DNA of 37,253 nucleotides, taken from assembly GCA_024103175.1 (NCBI GenBank), contig JAGFJE010000071.1, forward strand, positions 1 through 37,253. Direction: 5' to 3'. How positions within the stretch are numbered: position 1 is the first letter of the stretch; each line of letters begins with the position of its first letter. Positions 1 through 8,361 of the stretch are shown here, piece after piece. The DNA is from Phaeodactylibacter sp. GTDB taxonomy: Bacteria > Bacteroidota > Bacteroidia > Chitinophagales > Saprospiraceae. The notes under the pieces are model-generated. The model was not told the origin of the DNA and did not search any database. It worked only from the letters and a program-made list of their open reading frames with translations. A program made the translations under genes and the position numbers.

Positions 1-203
1 TGAAACGCTCAGCGGCCGAGGCGTTCACACGTAGCATCGGCACGTCCAATGAGCTATTCCGCACCAGCCGGGCTTCCTACCTCGAAGTGCTTTTAGCCCA
101 GCAAAATGCCCTCAATGCAAGATTGGATCTCGTAGAGGTAAAAAAGCGGCAGTTGCAAACGGGCATTGGAGTCTACAGGGCCCTGGGGGGTGGATGGAGG
201 TGA
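1..203 (+). CDS. TolC-family outer membrane efflux protein, C-terminal fragment
   Basis: The first 203 bases encode the last ~66 residues of an outer membrane factor of the TolC/NodT type, which forms the outer-membrane channel of RND or similar tripartite efflux pumps. The reading frame is open from base 3 to TGA at 201-203. Visible family marks are the helix-ending stretch SYLEVLLAQQNALNARLDLV and the terminal motif VYRALGGGW, which closes most OprM/CusC-like proteins. The 5' part lies outside the window, so the pump partners cannot be seen. The stop codon overlaps the start of a small unknown ORF by a few bases. The family call is strong for such a short piece; the exported substrate is unknown. 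Confidence 0.85.
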   Translation, partial: KRSAAEAFTRSIGTSNELFRTSRASYLEVLLAQQNALNARLDLVEVKKRQLQTGIGVYRALGGGWR

Positions 204-493
204 TCACTGCTCTGAAAAAGACATCTGATTGCATGGGGTGGGAAAGCAGCATACCCTCCCTCTCATACTGGCTCATTGAGGAAGAGCGGCAATTCACGAT
301 CGAGGCTGATCTGAGCCGCCGGCTCCCCCTCGCCAAAGCGATCGGTTCTTTGGAAAATGAAGTGTTTTACGAGTACTTCAATGGATATTATCCCCTTTTC
401 GATCAGCTTGATGAGCAAACCAATAACTGGAGGTTATTTCAAAACGAGGACGCCTTTCCATTCACCAAACGAAGGCGCCCGCAAGAATGTTGA
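194..493 (+). CDS. hypothetical 99-residue protein overlapping the end of the TolC gene
   Basis: An ATG at 194 overlaps the stop of the TolC-type gene and opens a 99-codon frame. The product is mixed charged and aromatic (for example EVFYEYFNGYYPLFDQLDEQ), has no signal peptide or membrane segment, and I recognise no family. The overlap is compatible with translational coupling in an efflux operon. It could equally be a chance frame or a decayed remnant, since it ends in a basic tail (KRRRPQEC) in a less GC-rich stretch. The remaining bases to 535 show no other gene. Confidence 0.3.
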   Translation: MEVITALKKTSDCMGWESSIPSLSYWLIEEERQFTIEADLSRRLPLAKAIGSLENEVFYEYFNGYYPLFDQLDEQTNNWRLFQNEDAFPFTKRRRPQEC

Positions 494-535
494 AATAATT
501 ATCATCTTTGTTTATCAAAACAAAATCAGCATTCG

Positions 536-1819
536 TTGGAAATATTCATCATTCTTCTCCTCAGCCTCATCAACGGCATTTTTGCGCTATCGGAGATCGC
601 CTTGGTTTCGGTCAAAAAACAGCGCATGGCGCATCTTGCCGAAAGGGGTGGCGCCAAAGCCAAAACCGTGCTCAAACTGCTGGAAAAACCAGAAGCTTTC
701 CTCTCGGCTGTGCAGATAGGCATTACCCTCATCGGTATCGTGTCGGGCGTATATGGGGGCGCCACGCTCACCGACGACTTCCGCCCGGTGGTGGAGAAGA
801 TCGGGTTCCTGCGCCCCTACGCCCATACCGTCGCCTACGTGATGGTAGTGGCGCTTATTACCTACCTATCGGTTGTTATCGGCGAATTGATACCTAAGAC
901 GCTCGCCATCAAGTTTGCCGAGCCGGTGGCCCTGGCAATCGGAGGTTTCATCAAGGTGTTCAGCCGAATCGCCAGCCCTTTTGTCTGGCTGTTGTCAGCT
1001 TCTACCAATCTTGTTTTTAGGCTGCTCGGCATCAAACCAGTTGGGGAAGAAAAGATAACGGCGGAAGATCTGCGCTACGCTATCAAAACCGCCGGGAAAC
1101 AAGGGCTGTTTGACAAGGACGAAAGCGAGATCCACCATAAAATACTGTCTTTCGGCGGCGAGCGAGCCAGGTCGCTGATGACTCACCGCCTTGATGTTGA
1201 ATGGGTGGATGTGAACAAACCTATTGAAGCCATCGAACAGCAGTTGCGCAACAGCCACCGCACCCGCTTTCCCGCCTGCGATGGAACTTATGACAAAGTG
1301 CTGGGCTACCTTCATGCCAAGGATTTTTTTGCCATGAAAACCGAACCGGGCTTCCAGTTGCGCAGCGCCCTCCGGGAACCCGTGTTTGTGCCCGAAAACC
1401 TGTTTGCCATCGACGTGTTGCACCTTTTCAGGAAAAACCGTTGCTATTTCGGTATTGTCTCCGATGAGTTCGGCGCCTTCGAAGGAGTCATTACTTTGCA
1501 TGACATCTCCGAAGCCCTCGTCGGCGACCTCCCGGACGTGGATGACGAACCGGGCGGCATTGTCCAGCGGGGCGACGGCTCCCTGCTGGTCAGCGGAAAT
1601 GTATTCGTTGCCAGTCTCAACCACTTCCTGCAGAACGACTTCATCCCGGAGTCCAGCCCTTTTTACAGCACGGTAGCAGGTTTTATTTTTCATAAATTAG
1701 AAACCATACCAGTAGTGGGAGAAAGCTTCGAATACAATGGATACCTATTAGAAGTTGTGGACATGGACGGGGCGAAAATTGACAAGGTCATTATCGTGAA
1801 ATTGCCTGCAAGTGAGTAG
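536..1819 (+). CDS. CNNM/CorC-type membrane protein (DUF21-CBS-CorC_HlyC)
   Basis: The 427-residue product has the family architecture often annotated as 'hemolysin family protein' and linked to Mg2+/Co2+ efflux or resistance. An N-terminal DUF21 membrane domain (about residues 1-185) opens with the characteristic IFIILLLSLINGIFALSEIALVS and includes the conserved VIGELIPKTLAI. A pair of CBS domains follows at roughly 200-330, then a CorC_HlyC domain to the C-terminus. The start is taken as TTG at 536 because the frame has no ATG between an upstream TGA (491-493) and this conserved beginning. There is no clear ribosome binding site, which is normal for Bacteroidota. It appears monocistronic. 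The transported ion cannot be told from sequence. Confidence 0.9.
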   Translation: MEIFIILLLSLINGIFALSEIALVSVKKQRMAHLAERGGAKAKTVLKLLEKPEAFLSAVQIGITLIGIVSGVYGGATLTDDFRPVVEKIGFLRPYAHTVAYVMVVALITYLSVVIGELIPKTLAIKFAEPVALAIGGFIKVFSRIASPFVWLLSASTNLVFRLLGIKPVGEEKITAEDLRYAIKTAGKQGLFDKDESEIHHKILSFGGERARSLMTHRLDVEWVDVNKPIEAIEQQLRNSHRTRFPACDGTYDKVLGYLHAKDFFAMKTEPGFQLRSALREPVFVPENLFAIDVLHLFRKNRCYFGIVSDEFGAFEGVITLHDISEALVGDLPDVDDEPGGIVQRGDGSLLVSGNVFVASLNHFLQNDFIPESSPFYSTVAGFIFHKLETIPVVGESFEYNGYLLEVVDMDGAKIDKVIIVKLPASE

Positions 1820-2162
1820 GGATTATTTCGTGCGGAAATAACATTCTAAAGGCCGACACCTCCACTCCCGCCGGCATAAACAGCGAGATCTCAAACAACC
1901 CTTTTCATAGTAGAAGCCCCGGCTAGCGGTCTAGTGTTGGACAAAAGTCGGAAGTCGGAATGCGGAAGTCGGAATGACTTTGGACGTTCTGCAACTCTTT
2001 GGCTATCAATAGTGTCCAACCTTAGAAGGGTAGCCGAAGCCCCCCATCGCCCTATGGGCATCAGGTTAATATGCTGACATGAGTATGAAGGCTGGTTCCT
2101 AACATCCAAACTCCCTTCAAAGGCCTTTCTGCGAACAGCCAATCGCCAATAGCCGCCCTACC
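1820..2162. other. intergenic gap with degenerate GGAAGTCGGAA repeats
   Basis: No convincing gene lies between the CNNM-like gene and the end of thiL. Around 1943-1976 the motif aagtcggaa recurs three times with small changes. The heptamer gttggac (1936-1942) is answered by gtccaac (2014-2020), forming a loose inverted repeat around it. A short minus-strand frame across 1891-2142 is composed largely of this repeat and is not considered coding. Confidence 0.5.
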
Positions 2163-3221
2163 TTACCGCGCCGGGCCGAAATGCTGCCACCCCTGTGCTT
2201 TGAGGGCATGAATATTCCCTCCCTTCGTGTGCAGCTTCACTCCATCCTCTTTGGGCACGATCTCGCCCGCAATATAAAGGTCCGGCAGGTATTTTACCTT
2301 ATCGACATCCTTAGGGTCGATGGTGAAGAGCAGCTCGTAGTCTTCCCCGCCGCTCAGGGCGCAGGTGATGGGATCAAGCTTGAACTCCAGGGCCTGCAGC
2401 TGGGCGTCGGGGTGAATGGGTACGCCGCTCTCCTCCAAGAAGACCCCCACGCCGGATTGCTTGCTGATGTGGAACAGCTCGGATGCTACGCCGTCGGAGA
2501 TGTCGATCATGGCGGTAGGCACCAGGCCGTTTTCTTCGAAGCGGCCGATCATATCCCGGCGGGCTTCCGGTTTGAGCTGCCGCCCGATGAGGTAGTCGTG
2601 GCCTTCCAGCTCGGGCTGCACGCCGGGGTTTTCCAGGTAGACTTGCTTCTCGCGCTCCAGGATCTGGAGGCCCAGGTAGGCGGCGCCCACGTTACCGGTG
2701 ATGCAGATCAGGTCGCCCACTTTGGCGCCGGAGCGGTAGGTGAGCTTTTCCCTTTCGCCCTGCCCGATGGCCGTCACACTGATGATGAGGCCGCGGGGGG
2801 AAGAGGTGGTGTCGCCGCCTACCAGGTCGACATCGTATATCCGACAGGCCGTGCGGATACCGTCGTATATCTCCTCCAGCGCCTCTACAGAGAAGCGGTT
2901 GGACAGGGCGATAGAAACAGTGATCTGCTTCGGCCGGGCATTCATGGCATAAATGTCCGACAGGTTGACGATGACGGACTTGTAGCCCAGATGCTTCAGG
3001 GGCGTATACATCAGGTCGAAGTGGATGCCCTCGACCAGCATGTCGGTAGACACGACGGTCAGGTATCGGCCGTTGTCGATCACGGCGGCATCATCGCCCA
3101 CGCCCTTGATAGAGGAGGGGTTGCGCAGGGGGAAGTTCTGCGTCAGGTGGTCGATCAGGCCGAACTCGCCGAGCTCGTTGACGTCGGTGCGTTTGGGTTG
3201 TTGCGGTTTATCTTGTGGCAT
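2163..3221 (-). CDS. thiL: thiamine-monophosphate kinase ThiL
   Basis: ThiL phosphorylates thiamine monophosphate to thiamine pyrophosphate with ATP, the last step of cofactor synthesis in the cytoplasm. The 352-residue protein has the expected length and motifs: the N-terminal GEFGLIDHL, the metal/ATP-binding GVGDDAAVI, DLVGGDTTSS, a glycine-rich GNVGAAYLGL, MIDISDGVASEL and SGGEDYELLF. The frame continues upstream to 3410, but that extension would translate an intergenic palindrome and the promoter; ATG at 3219-3221 gives the normal N-terminus. A perfect TAnnTTTG box at 3324-3331 supports this choice and implies a leader of about 95 nt that contains a long hairpin. No other thiamine genes are nearby. 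Confidence 0.93.
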   Translation of the reverse strand: MPQDKPQQPKRTDVNELGEFGLIDHLTQNFPLRNPSSIKGVGDDAAVIDNGRYLTVVSTDMLVEGIHFDLMYTPLKHLGYKSVIVNLSDIYAMNARPKQITVSIALSNRFSVEALEEIYDGIRTACRIYDVDLVGGDTTSSPRGLIISVTAIGQGEREKLTYRSGAKVGDLICITGNVGAAYLGLQILEREKQVYLENPGVQPELEGHDYLIGRQLKPEARRDMIGRFEENGLVPTAMIDISDGVASELFHISKQSGVGVFLEESGVPIHPDAQLQALEFKLDPITCALSGGEDYELLFTIDPKDVDKVKYLPDLYIAGEIVPKEDGVKLHTKGGNIHALKAQGWQHFGPAR

Positions 3222-3240
3222 GGCTTGTTGTCTGTTGAGT

Positions 3241-3299
3241 GTTGTTAGTTCTGAGTTGCCCGTTGGAGACCGCTGAACGGGCAATTCACAACCAACAAC
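3241..3299. repeat. 24-bp-arm imperfect palindrome in the thiL leader
   Basis: Bases 3241-3264 and 3276-3299 are inverted copies with about four mismatches around an 11-base loop; the inner nine bases (ttgcccgtt / aacgggcaa) pair perfectly. The element lies between the predicted thiL -7 box and the thiL start codon, so it would be transcribed and fold in the mRNA leader. It does not resemble a TPP riboswitch: I see no conserved CUGAGA/ACCUGA thi-box pattern. Confidence 0.7.
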
Positions 3300-3323
3300 G
3301 GCTAAGGGGGCGCCGGGGTTGTG

Positions 3324-3331
3324 CAAAGGTA
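3324..3331 (-). promoter_or_regulatory. Bacteroidota-type -7 box for thiL
   Basis: The minus-strand reading is TACCTTTG, a perfect match to the Bacteroidota primary sigma factor -7 consensus TAnnTTTG. It lies about 100 bases before the thiL ATG. No clear -33 TTTG/TTG is visible at the expected distance. Confidence 0.5.
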
Positions 3332-3419
3332 GGGAAATTGAGGGGATGGCCATGGGAAATAGTGGGGCTTGTATTTCATGGGATAGCGCCTGGAAATGAA
3401 TATTCGGCAAACCTGCCGG

Positions 3420-4328
3420 TCATTTTTTTGCAAAGCACTCCTCCAAAAAAGCCCACATCCCATGATAATGGTCTATATGGTCCGGCGCCGAATTCCCCGC
3501 AAAAGAGATCACCCGAAATTTCCCCCGGCCGGCAACGGAGGTTTGCTGCATGCCCATAGGGCCTTCCGCCAGCCTGGGCTGCCTGCCGATACCCAGCGTT
3601 TGCAGGAGGTACTCCGCCGTTTCGGTAGTGCTGGCGTAGGCGCCCGGAAAAACGGAAGAGTGCGTAATCAGAAAGGACTTCTCACCGGCCGCCGCCAGCT
3701 TCGCCCAGTCGAGAAAGGGCGCCATTTGAGTGCTGTCTATCATCCCGCCTTCCGCCATCACCTTACCTTCGGGCACGTAGGAACAGTGCAGCCCATCCAG
3801 CAGCAGGATTCCGTCGATGCGGCCGGCGGCTTCCGCATCACGGACGAGGCTTCTGACGGCGCCATACCCGGCGCTCCAGCCACTCAGGCAGACACTGCCG
3901 ATCTGCATCTCCGGCATTGTTTCTTTTACTGCACTCAGAACCTTATCCAGGAAAGCGCCTGCCCCGATCTCCTCCACGGGCCGGCGGTAGGCGGACGAAC
4001 CGCTCCCCCAGTGGCAGTGAAAAAGCACCCAGGGCTCCGGTTGCTGATCAATAGCGTATTGGGCCACCCGGCTGTCTCCGTGAAAATGGATGGCGAGGCG
4101 GGCGCGCCTGGCGTTCCTCCATTTTTCGGGCACATACAGCTGCCCCTGGAATCCTCCGGGAAGATCGACGGTGAGCCCGGCATCAGGCACGGAATCTAAG
4201 GGAACTCGATAATGGGGCCGGGTGTATTCCACCATCGGCGACGGGTTCTGAGGGTGTATTTTCGCCGCCTCCGGCGCCCGGCATGCCGGGAGGCTCACAA
4301 CTAGAAGAATAACAGGCAACTGTTTCAT
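3420..4328 (-). CDS. alpha/beta-hydrolase-fold lipoprotein
   Basis: The 302-residue product begins with a lipoprotein signal (MKQLPVILLVVSLPAC), so it is probably anchored in the outer or inner membrane. It has the serine-hydrolase nucleophile elbow GWSAGYG, a strand-end LLLDGLHC likely to carry the acidic residue, and DHIDHYHGMW near the C-terminus that can supply the catalytic histidine. The order Ser-Asp-His fits the alpha/beta hydrolase fold. The start at 4326-4328 is chosen over an ATG six codons upstream because it begins the signal peptide directly. It is transcribed divergently from the Gfo/Idh/MocA gene with about 110 bases between them. The substrate is unknown; an esterase or peptidase role is possible. 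Confidence 0.75.
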   Translation of the reverse strand: MKQLPVILLVVSLPACRAPEAAKIHPQNPSPMVEYTRPHYRVPLDSVPDAGLTVDLPGGFQGQLYVPEKWRNARRARLAIHFHGDSRVAQYAIDQQPEPWVLFHCHWGSGSSAYRRPVEEIGAGAFLDKVLSAVKETMPEMQIGSVCLSGWSAGYGAVRSLVRDAEAAGRIDGILLLDGLHCSYVPEGKVMAEGGMIDSTQMAPFLDWAKLAAAGEKSFLITHSSVFPGAYASTTETAEYLLQTLGIGRQPRLAEGPMGMQQTSVAGRGKFRVISFAGNSAPDHIDHYHGMWAFLEECFAKK

Positions 4329-4412
4329 GTTGAAGATTTTTGACAACCAAGATCAGAAAAAAGGGGTAGAGTATGAGATCGCCTGTAACTTGGCAGATGC
4401 CCAAAATGTCCT

Positions 4413-4420
4413 TACCTTGA
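4413..4420 (+). promoter_or_regulatory. possible -7 box of the Gfo/Idh/MocA gene
   Basis: TACCTTGA lies 22 bases before the ATG at 4442 and resembles the Bacteroidota -7 box TAnnTTTG, with the first T, A and two Ts of the core retained. It is a weak match and is offered only because the spacing to the start codon is reasonable. Confidence 0.25.
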
Positions 4421-4441
4421 ATCGAACAAACTATACGGATC

Positions 4442-5908
4442 ATGAAAAAGCGAAAAACCAGCCCCCCATCTCTTTCCCGCCGTTCCTTCATCGAAAAAGG
4501 AATGATCGCCTCCTCTTTTTTTATCGTACCTCGCCATGTACTGGGCGGCGTGGGCTTCACAGCCCCCAGCGACCAGCTGAACCTGGCGGCCATCGGCGCC
4601 GGGGGCAAGGGCGCCAGCGACATCCGCAATGCCTCCGTCAACGGCCGGGAAAGAGTGGCGGCCCTGTGCGATGTAGATTTCTCCGGCTCGGCAAAAGGTT
4701 CCATCGAGGCTTTCCCAAAGGCGAAGTTGTATAACGACTACCGGGAAATGCTGGACAAGGAAAAGGACATCGATGCCGTCACGATCTCCACGCCCGACCA
4801 CGTCCACGGCCCGGCGGCGGCCTACGCCATGGAAAGGGGAAAGCACGTCTATGTTCAAAAACCGTTGACCCACAATATCCGGGAAGCCAGAATACTGGCC
4901 GAGATGGCCAGGGAGCAAAAAGTCGTCACCCAGATGGGCAACCAGGGCGCCTCCAACCCGCTCCTCGGCATGGTGCAGCGATGGGTGGACTCCGGTGTTT
5001 TGGGCAAAATTTCGAAAGTGCAGGTATGGACGAACCGCCCCGTCTGGCCGCAGGGCTTCGCCATGCCGGAACCCGACGAAAGCCAAAAGCCCGAAGGCCT
5101 TCACTGGGATCTCTGGCTGGGCCCCGCCCCCTACCGCCCCTACACGCCCAACCTGCACCCCTTCAACTGGAGAGGGTGGTGGGACTACGGCACCGGAGCG
5201 CTCGGCGACGTGGGCTGCCACCTGATCGACATCCCCTACCGAACCCTGGGCCTGAAACACCCCACCGATGCGGAATGCAGCGTAGCTTCTATCTACACAC
5301 AAATGTGGACGCCGGATTACCACCCGGAAGGATGCCCTTCCGCCTCCTTCATCACTTTGCATTTCGAGGCCACGGAAAAGACAGGGGCGCCGATAGAGAT
5401 GGCCTGGAGCGACGGCGGCATCCGCCCCGCCCATCCGGCCATCATTCCCGCCGATCACGACATCGGCGGCCCGCAAAGCCAGAACGGCGTGCTGATCATC
5501 GGAGAGAACGGCCTCATCTCCACCAACATCAACGACAGCTCCCCCCTGACGCCGAAGCTCTACCTCAACGACGGCACGACGGAATTCGGCCCGGAAACCG
5601 AAGAGAACGAAGAGCCCGAATACGGCCACCAGCGCAAATGGGTGGATGCCTGCAAGGCGGGGTTCGACAGCCCGGAGCACCGCGCGCTGGCCTCCTCTTT
5701 CGACTATGCCGGCCCGATGACGGAAACCGTCCTCATGGGCAACCTCGCCATTCGCAGCTACATGCTGAGAAAGGAAAACAGCGAGGGCAGGATGGAGTAT
5801 TTCGGCCGCAAAAAGCTGCTGTGGGACGGGGAGAATATGCGCATCACCAACCTGGAGGAGGCCAACCAGTTTGTAGGGAGGACTTACCGGGAAGGGTGGG
5901 AGATGTAA
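4442..5908 (+). CDS. Tat-exported Gfo/Idh/MocA family oxidoreductase
   Basis: This 488-residue protein belongs to the NAD(P)-dependent Gfo/Idh/MocA sugar/polyol oxidoreductases. The N-terminus carries a twin-arginine signal (SRRSFIEKG followed by a hydrophobic stretch), predicting export of the folded, cofactor-loaded enzyme to the periplasm, as in the glycosyl hydrolase family 109-like and related Bacteroidota groups. The Rossmann motif GAGGKG is at about residues 50-55, the DHVHGPAA segment follows, and QKPLTHN holds the conserved lysine at about 140 (Gln replaces the usual Glu of EKP). The C-terminal half has the alpha/beta substrate domain with GDVGCHLIDIP. Its neighbours (symporter, GH3, GH2) point to sugar catabolism. 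The exact substrate cannot be named. Confidence 0.9.
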   Translation: MKKRKTSPPSLSRRSFIEKGMIASSFFIVPRHVLGGVGFTAPSDQLNLAAIGAGGKGASDIRNASVNGRERVAALCDVDFSGSAKGSIEAFPKAKLYNDYREMLDKEKDIDAVTISTPDHVHGPAAAYAMERGKHVYVQKPLTHNIREARILAEMAREQKVVTQMGNQGASNPLLGMVQRWVDSGVLGKISKVQVWTNRPVWPQGFAMPEPDESQKPEGLHWDLWLGPAPYRPYTPNLHPFNWRGWWDYGTGALGDVGCHLIDIPYRTLGLKHPTDAECSVASIYTQMWTPDYHPEGCPSASFITLHFEATEKTGAPIEMAWSDGGIRPAHPAIIPADHDIGGPQSQNGVLIIGENGLISTNINDSSPLTPKLYLNDGTTEFGPETEENEEPEYGHQRKWVDACKAGFDSPEHRALASSFDYAGPMTETVLMGNLAIRSYMLRKENSEGRMEYFGRKKLLWDGENMRITNLEEANQFVGRTYREGWEM

Positions 5909-5920
5909 GTTAGCCCCTGC

Positions 5921-6505
5921 TCATTCCAAATTATACAATGCCTTCCCTGCCGGCTCAAACTTATCGCCCTCCACCCAATAGGGCCGCTGGCCCCAGTAGG
6001 CGATCAGCTCGGCGGCCCGGATGTAGGCCGTCCAGTACTTGTAGACATAATCGAGGTCCACGGTATCGAATTCATCCGAGGGCTGGTGGTAGTATTTGGA
6101 GATACGCTCGTCAAAGGCCCGCATCGCCATCTTGAAGTTGACTGCCGGCACCCCTTTGGTGGCAAAGCTTACCTGGTCTGAGCGTTCGTAGTAGTTTTGG
6201 TTTGGGATACGGTCGCCGATCACACCCAGGCCTGCTTCAGCCGCCGCCTGGTACACCAGCTCGTCGATATTGGTGCGGTTGGTGTCCAGCAGCGTGACTA
6301 CATCCGTATCGGTGTAGCCGGAGTTGTCGATATTGAAGGCAAAAACCGTTTCTTCCAGCGGGATTTTCGGGTTGTAGGTGTAGTACTGGCTGCCAAGCAG
6401 GCCCTTTTCTTCTCCCATCAAAGCAATGATGATGGAACGTTTAGGCGGGTACTTCCCGAAGTATTTGGCAGCATTGATCAGGCCGGTGGCGCCGATTTTG
6501 CCCAA
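5921..6505 (-). pseudogene. C-terminal remnant of an M28-family metallopeptidase
   Basis: The frame encodes about 195-210 residues of the C-terminal half of an M28 aminopeptidase. It retains the catalytic/zinc segment LMGEEKGLLGS, the second metal Asp in NIDNSGYTD and the late zinc His in YYHQPSDEFDT. The N-terminal half, with the first zinc His and the bridging Asp of the family's H-x-D and D-N-x-SG region, is absent. In-frame upstream sequence reads a low-complexity KKVLQKVLILVKLG and hits a stop near 6560. The break sits exactly before GATGLINAAKYF, the part that normally follows D-N-A-S-G. An assembly join or genuine deletion would look the same here. The nominal TTG at 6505 is not a credible start. 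Confidence 0.8.
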
Positions 6506-6557
6506 TTTTACCAGAATAAGTACCTTTTGAAGGACTTTCTTGAGGTGCAGATGCCAT
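6506..6557 (-). pseudogene. possible 5' fragment of another gene joined to the M28 remnant
   Basis: An ATG at 6555-6557 (minus strand), preceded by an A/T-rich stretch typical of Bacteroidota starts, opens MASAPQESPSKGTYSGKIG and then runs out of frame into the M28 sequence. The DNA for the final GKIG and the first GKIG of the M28 frame are near-identical 10-base neighbours, so this could be a deletion joint at microhomology. I do not recognise the protein; the evidence is only its start-like look. Confidence 0.2.
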
Positions 6558-6666
6558 TTTTAATATTATTTTTACCCAAAGAATTAACCGCACCGCTTCC
6601 GGCCAAGCACTGCCCCCGGAAAAAGAGCAGGAAAACTTTGCACAAAGCGAAAAAGCACTCACAACT

Positions 6667-8343
6667 ATGAAATTCGAATTCATCGACTACGCTATTTTTG
6701 TAGCCTACGCAGTACTCATCGTCGGGATCGCCTACTGGGTGACCCGGAAAGGCGAAAAGACATCGGAAGATTACTTTCTGGCCGGCAAGTCGCTGCCCTG
6801 GTGGGCGATCGGCGCCTCCCTGATCGCCGCCAACATATCCGCAGAGCAGTTCATCGGCATGTCGGGGTCGGGCTTTGCCATCGGGCTGGCCATCGCCTCC
6901 TACGAATGGATGGCGGCCATCACGCTGCTCATCGTAGGGAAGTTTTTCCTGCCCATTTTCATCGAGAAGAAACTGTACACCATCCCCGAATTCGTACAAC
7001 AGCGCTACAGTGAGAACCTGAAAACCATTCTGGCCGTATTCTGGATCGGGCTGTACATCTTCGTCAACCTGACTTCCGTATTGTACCTGGGCGCCACCGC
7101 CCTTGACACCATTATGGGAATGGGCGACGGCTCTATGCTGGTGCCCGCCATCATCGGGCTGGCCCTGTTCGCGGCTCTGTACTCCCTGTGGGGAGGGCTG
7201 GCGGCCGTGGCCTGGACGGACGTGGTACAGGTGGTCCTGCTCATCGTCGGTGGGTTGATCACTACTTTCATTGCCTTGTCTCACGTTTCACCGGACGGCG
7301 GCGTACTTGCCGGCTTTAAGGTGATCTACGAGCAGGTTCCGGATAAATTTTCCATGATACTGGAGAAGGGGGAGATCATCACTCCCAACGGGAGAGATGC
7401 CTGGTGGGACCTGCCGGGCCTGGCCGTCCTGATCGGCGGCATGTGGGTGGCCAATTTGTACTACTGGGGGTTCAACCAGTACATCATTCAGCGGACCCTG
7501 GCGGCCAAATCCCTCCGGGAATCGCAAAGAGGCATCGCCTTTGCCGCTTTCCTGAAACTCCTGATCCCGCTGATCGTAGTCGTACCCGGTATTGTAGCCT
7601 ACGTTTTAAATGTTGGGCCGGACGGAATGGTGACCGCAGAATCGGCAGCGCCCTCTTTTATCGGCGACAATGGCAACATCATCAACGACAACGCCGCCCC
7701 CTGGCTGATCAGTAGTTTCATCCCGGCAGGGCTCAAGGGGCTGGTGGTCGCCGCCCTGGCCGCCGCCATCGTTTCTTCGCTGGCCTCCATGCTCAACTCG
7801 ACGGCCACCATCTTCACGATGGACATCTACAAGCCCTATTTCAACAAAACCGCATCTGAAGGAAGCCTGGTGAATGTAGGCCGGATCTCGGCTGCCGCCG
7901 CTCTGGTGATCGCCGTGTCTATCGCCCCGCAACTGCAGAACCTGGGGCAGGTATTCCAGTATATCCAGGAGTACACCGGCATCGTCAGCCCCGGCATCCT
8001 GGCCATCTTCCTGCTGGGCCTGTTCTGGAAGAAAGCGACCAACAAGGCCGCCATCTGGGGCGCAGTACTTTCCATCCCGATCGCCCTGTACTTCAAGGTG
8101 GCGCCCAACGGCTGGTCCGACAGCCCGTTCTTCCTCGAGCTGCCCTTTATGAACCAGATGTTCTGGACCTGCCTCGCTACCATGATCATCATTGCACTGG
8201 CCAGTTACCTGGAGAACAAAGGCGCTGATGATGAGCATGGCATTCCCCTTTCCTGGCAGCTGTTCAGGACGGGGCGGGCGTTCAACATCAGTGCGGCGGT
8301 GGTTTGCCTGATCCTGATCGTGCTTTATGCGGTGTTCTGGTAA
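6667..8343 (+). CDS. sodium:solute symporter (SSS/SLC5 family, SGLT-like)
   Basis: The 558-residue product is a polytopic inner-membrane transporter of the SSS family, which couples uptake of sugars, polyols or related solutes to Na+. About 14 hydrophobic helices are visible. Family signatures include the start DYAIFVAYAVLIVGIAYWV, the segment TSEDYFLAGKSLPWWAIG, the first-helix region SLIAANISAEQFIGMSGSG, SLWGGLAAVAWTDVVQ, and the conserved VVAALAAAIVSSLASMLNS near the helix that carries sodium-site Ser/Thr. The length and motifs fit the vSGLT-like branch found in Bacteroidota carbohydrate loci. It starts divergently from the broken M28 gene and ends 18 bases before the convergent flavin reductase gene. 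The substrate is probably a sugar, by family and by the neighbouring GH2/GH3 genes. Confidence 0.93.
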   Translation: MKFEFIDYAIFVAYAVLIVGIAYWVTRKGEKTSEDYFLAGKSLPWWAIGASLIAANISAEQFIGMSGSGFAIGLAIASYEWMAAITLLIVGKFFLPIFIEKKLYTIPEFVQQRYSENLKTILAVFWIGLYIFVNLTSVLYLGATALDTIMGMGDGSMLVPAIIGLALFAALYSLWGGLAAVAWTDVVQVVLLIVGGLITTFIALSHVSPDGGVLAGFKVIYEQVPDKFSMILEKGEIITPNGRDAWWDLPGLAVLIGGMWVANLYYWGFNQYIIQRTLAAKSLRESQRGIAFAAFLKLLIPLIVVVPGIVAYVLNVGPDGMVTAESAAPSFIGDNGNIINDNAAPWLISSFIPAGLKGLVVAALAAAIVSSLASMLNSTATIFTMDIYKPYFNKTASEGSLVNVGRISAAAALVIAVSIAPQLQNLGQVFQYIQEYTGIVSPGILAIFLLGLFWKKATNKAAIWGAVLSIPIALYFKVAPNGWSDSPFFLELPFMNQMFWTCLATMIIIALASYLENKGADDEHGIPLSWQLFRTGRAFNISAAVVCLILIVLYAVFW

Positions 8344-8361
8344 ATGAAAGGGTTATCCTCA

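Noticed and set aside
2181-3248. 355-codon plus-strand open frame opposite thiL
   Set aside because: It is the antisense shadow of thiL, whose minus-strand product has all family motifs; the plus-strand translation has no recognisable domain.
3222-3330. TPP riboswitch before thiL
   Set aside because: The leader has a simple palindrome and no recognisable thi-box core.
3222-3410. N-terminal extension of thiL by 63 residues
   Set aside because: It would translate the palindrome and the TAnnTTTG promoter box; the family N-terminus begins at 3221.
4412-5680. 422-codon minus-strand open frame
   Set aside because: Antisense to the Gfo/Idh/MocA oxidoreductase gene, which has a signal peptide, Rossmann motif and conserved Lys.
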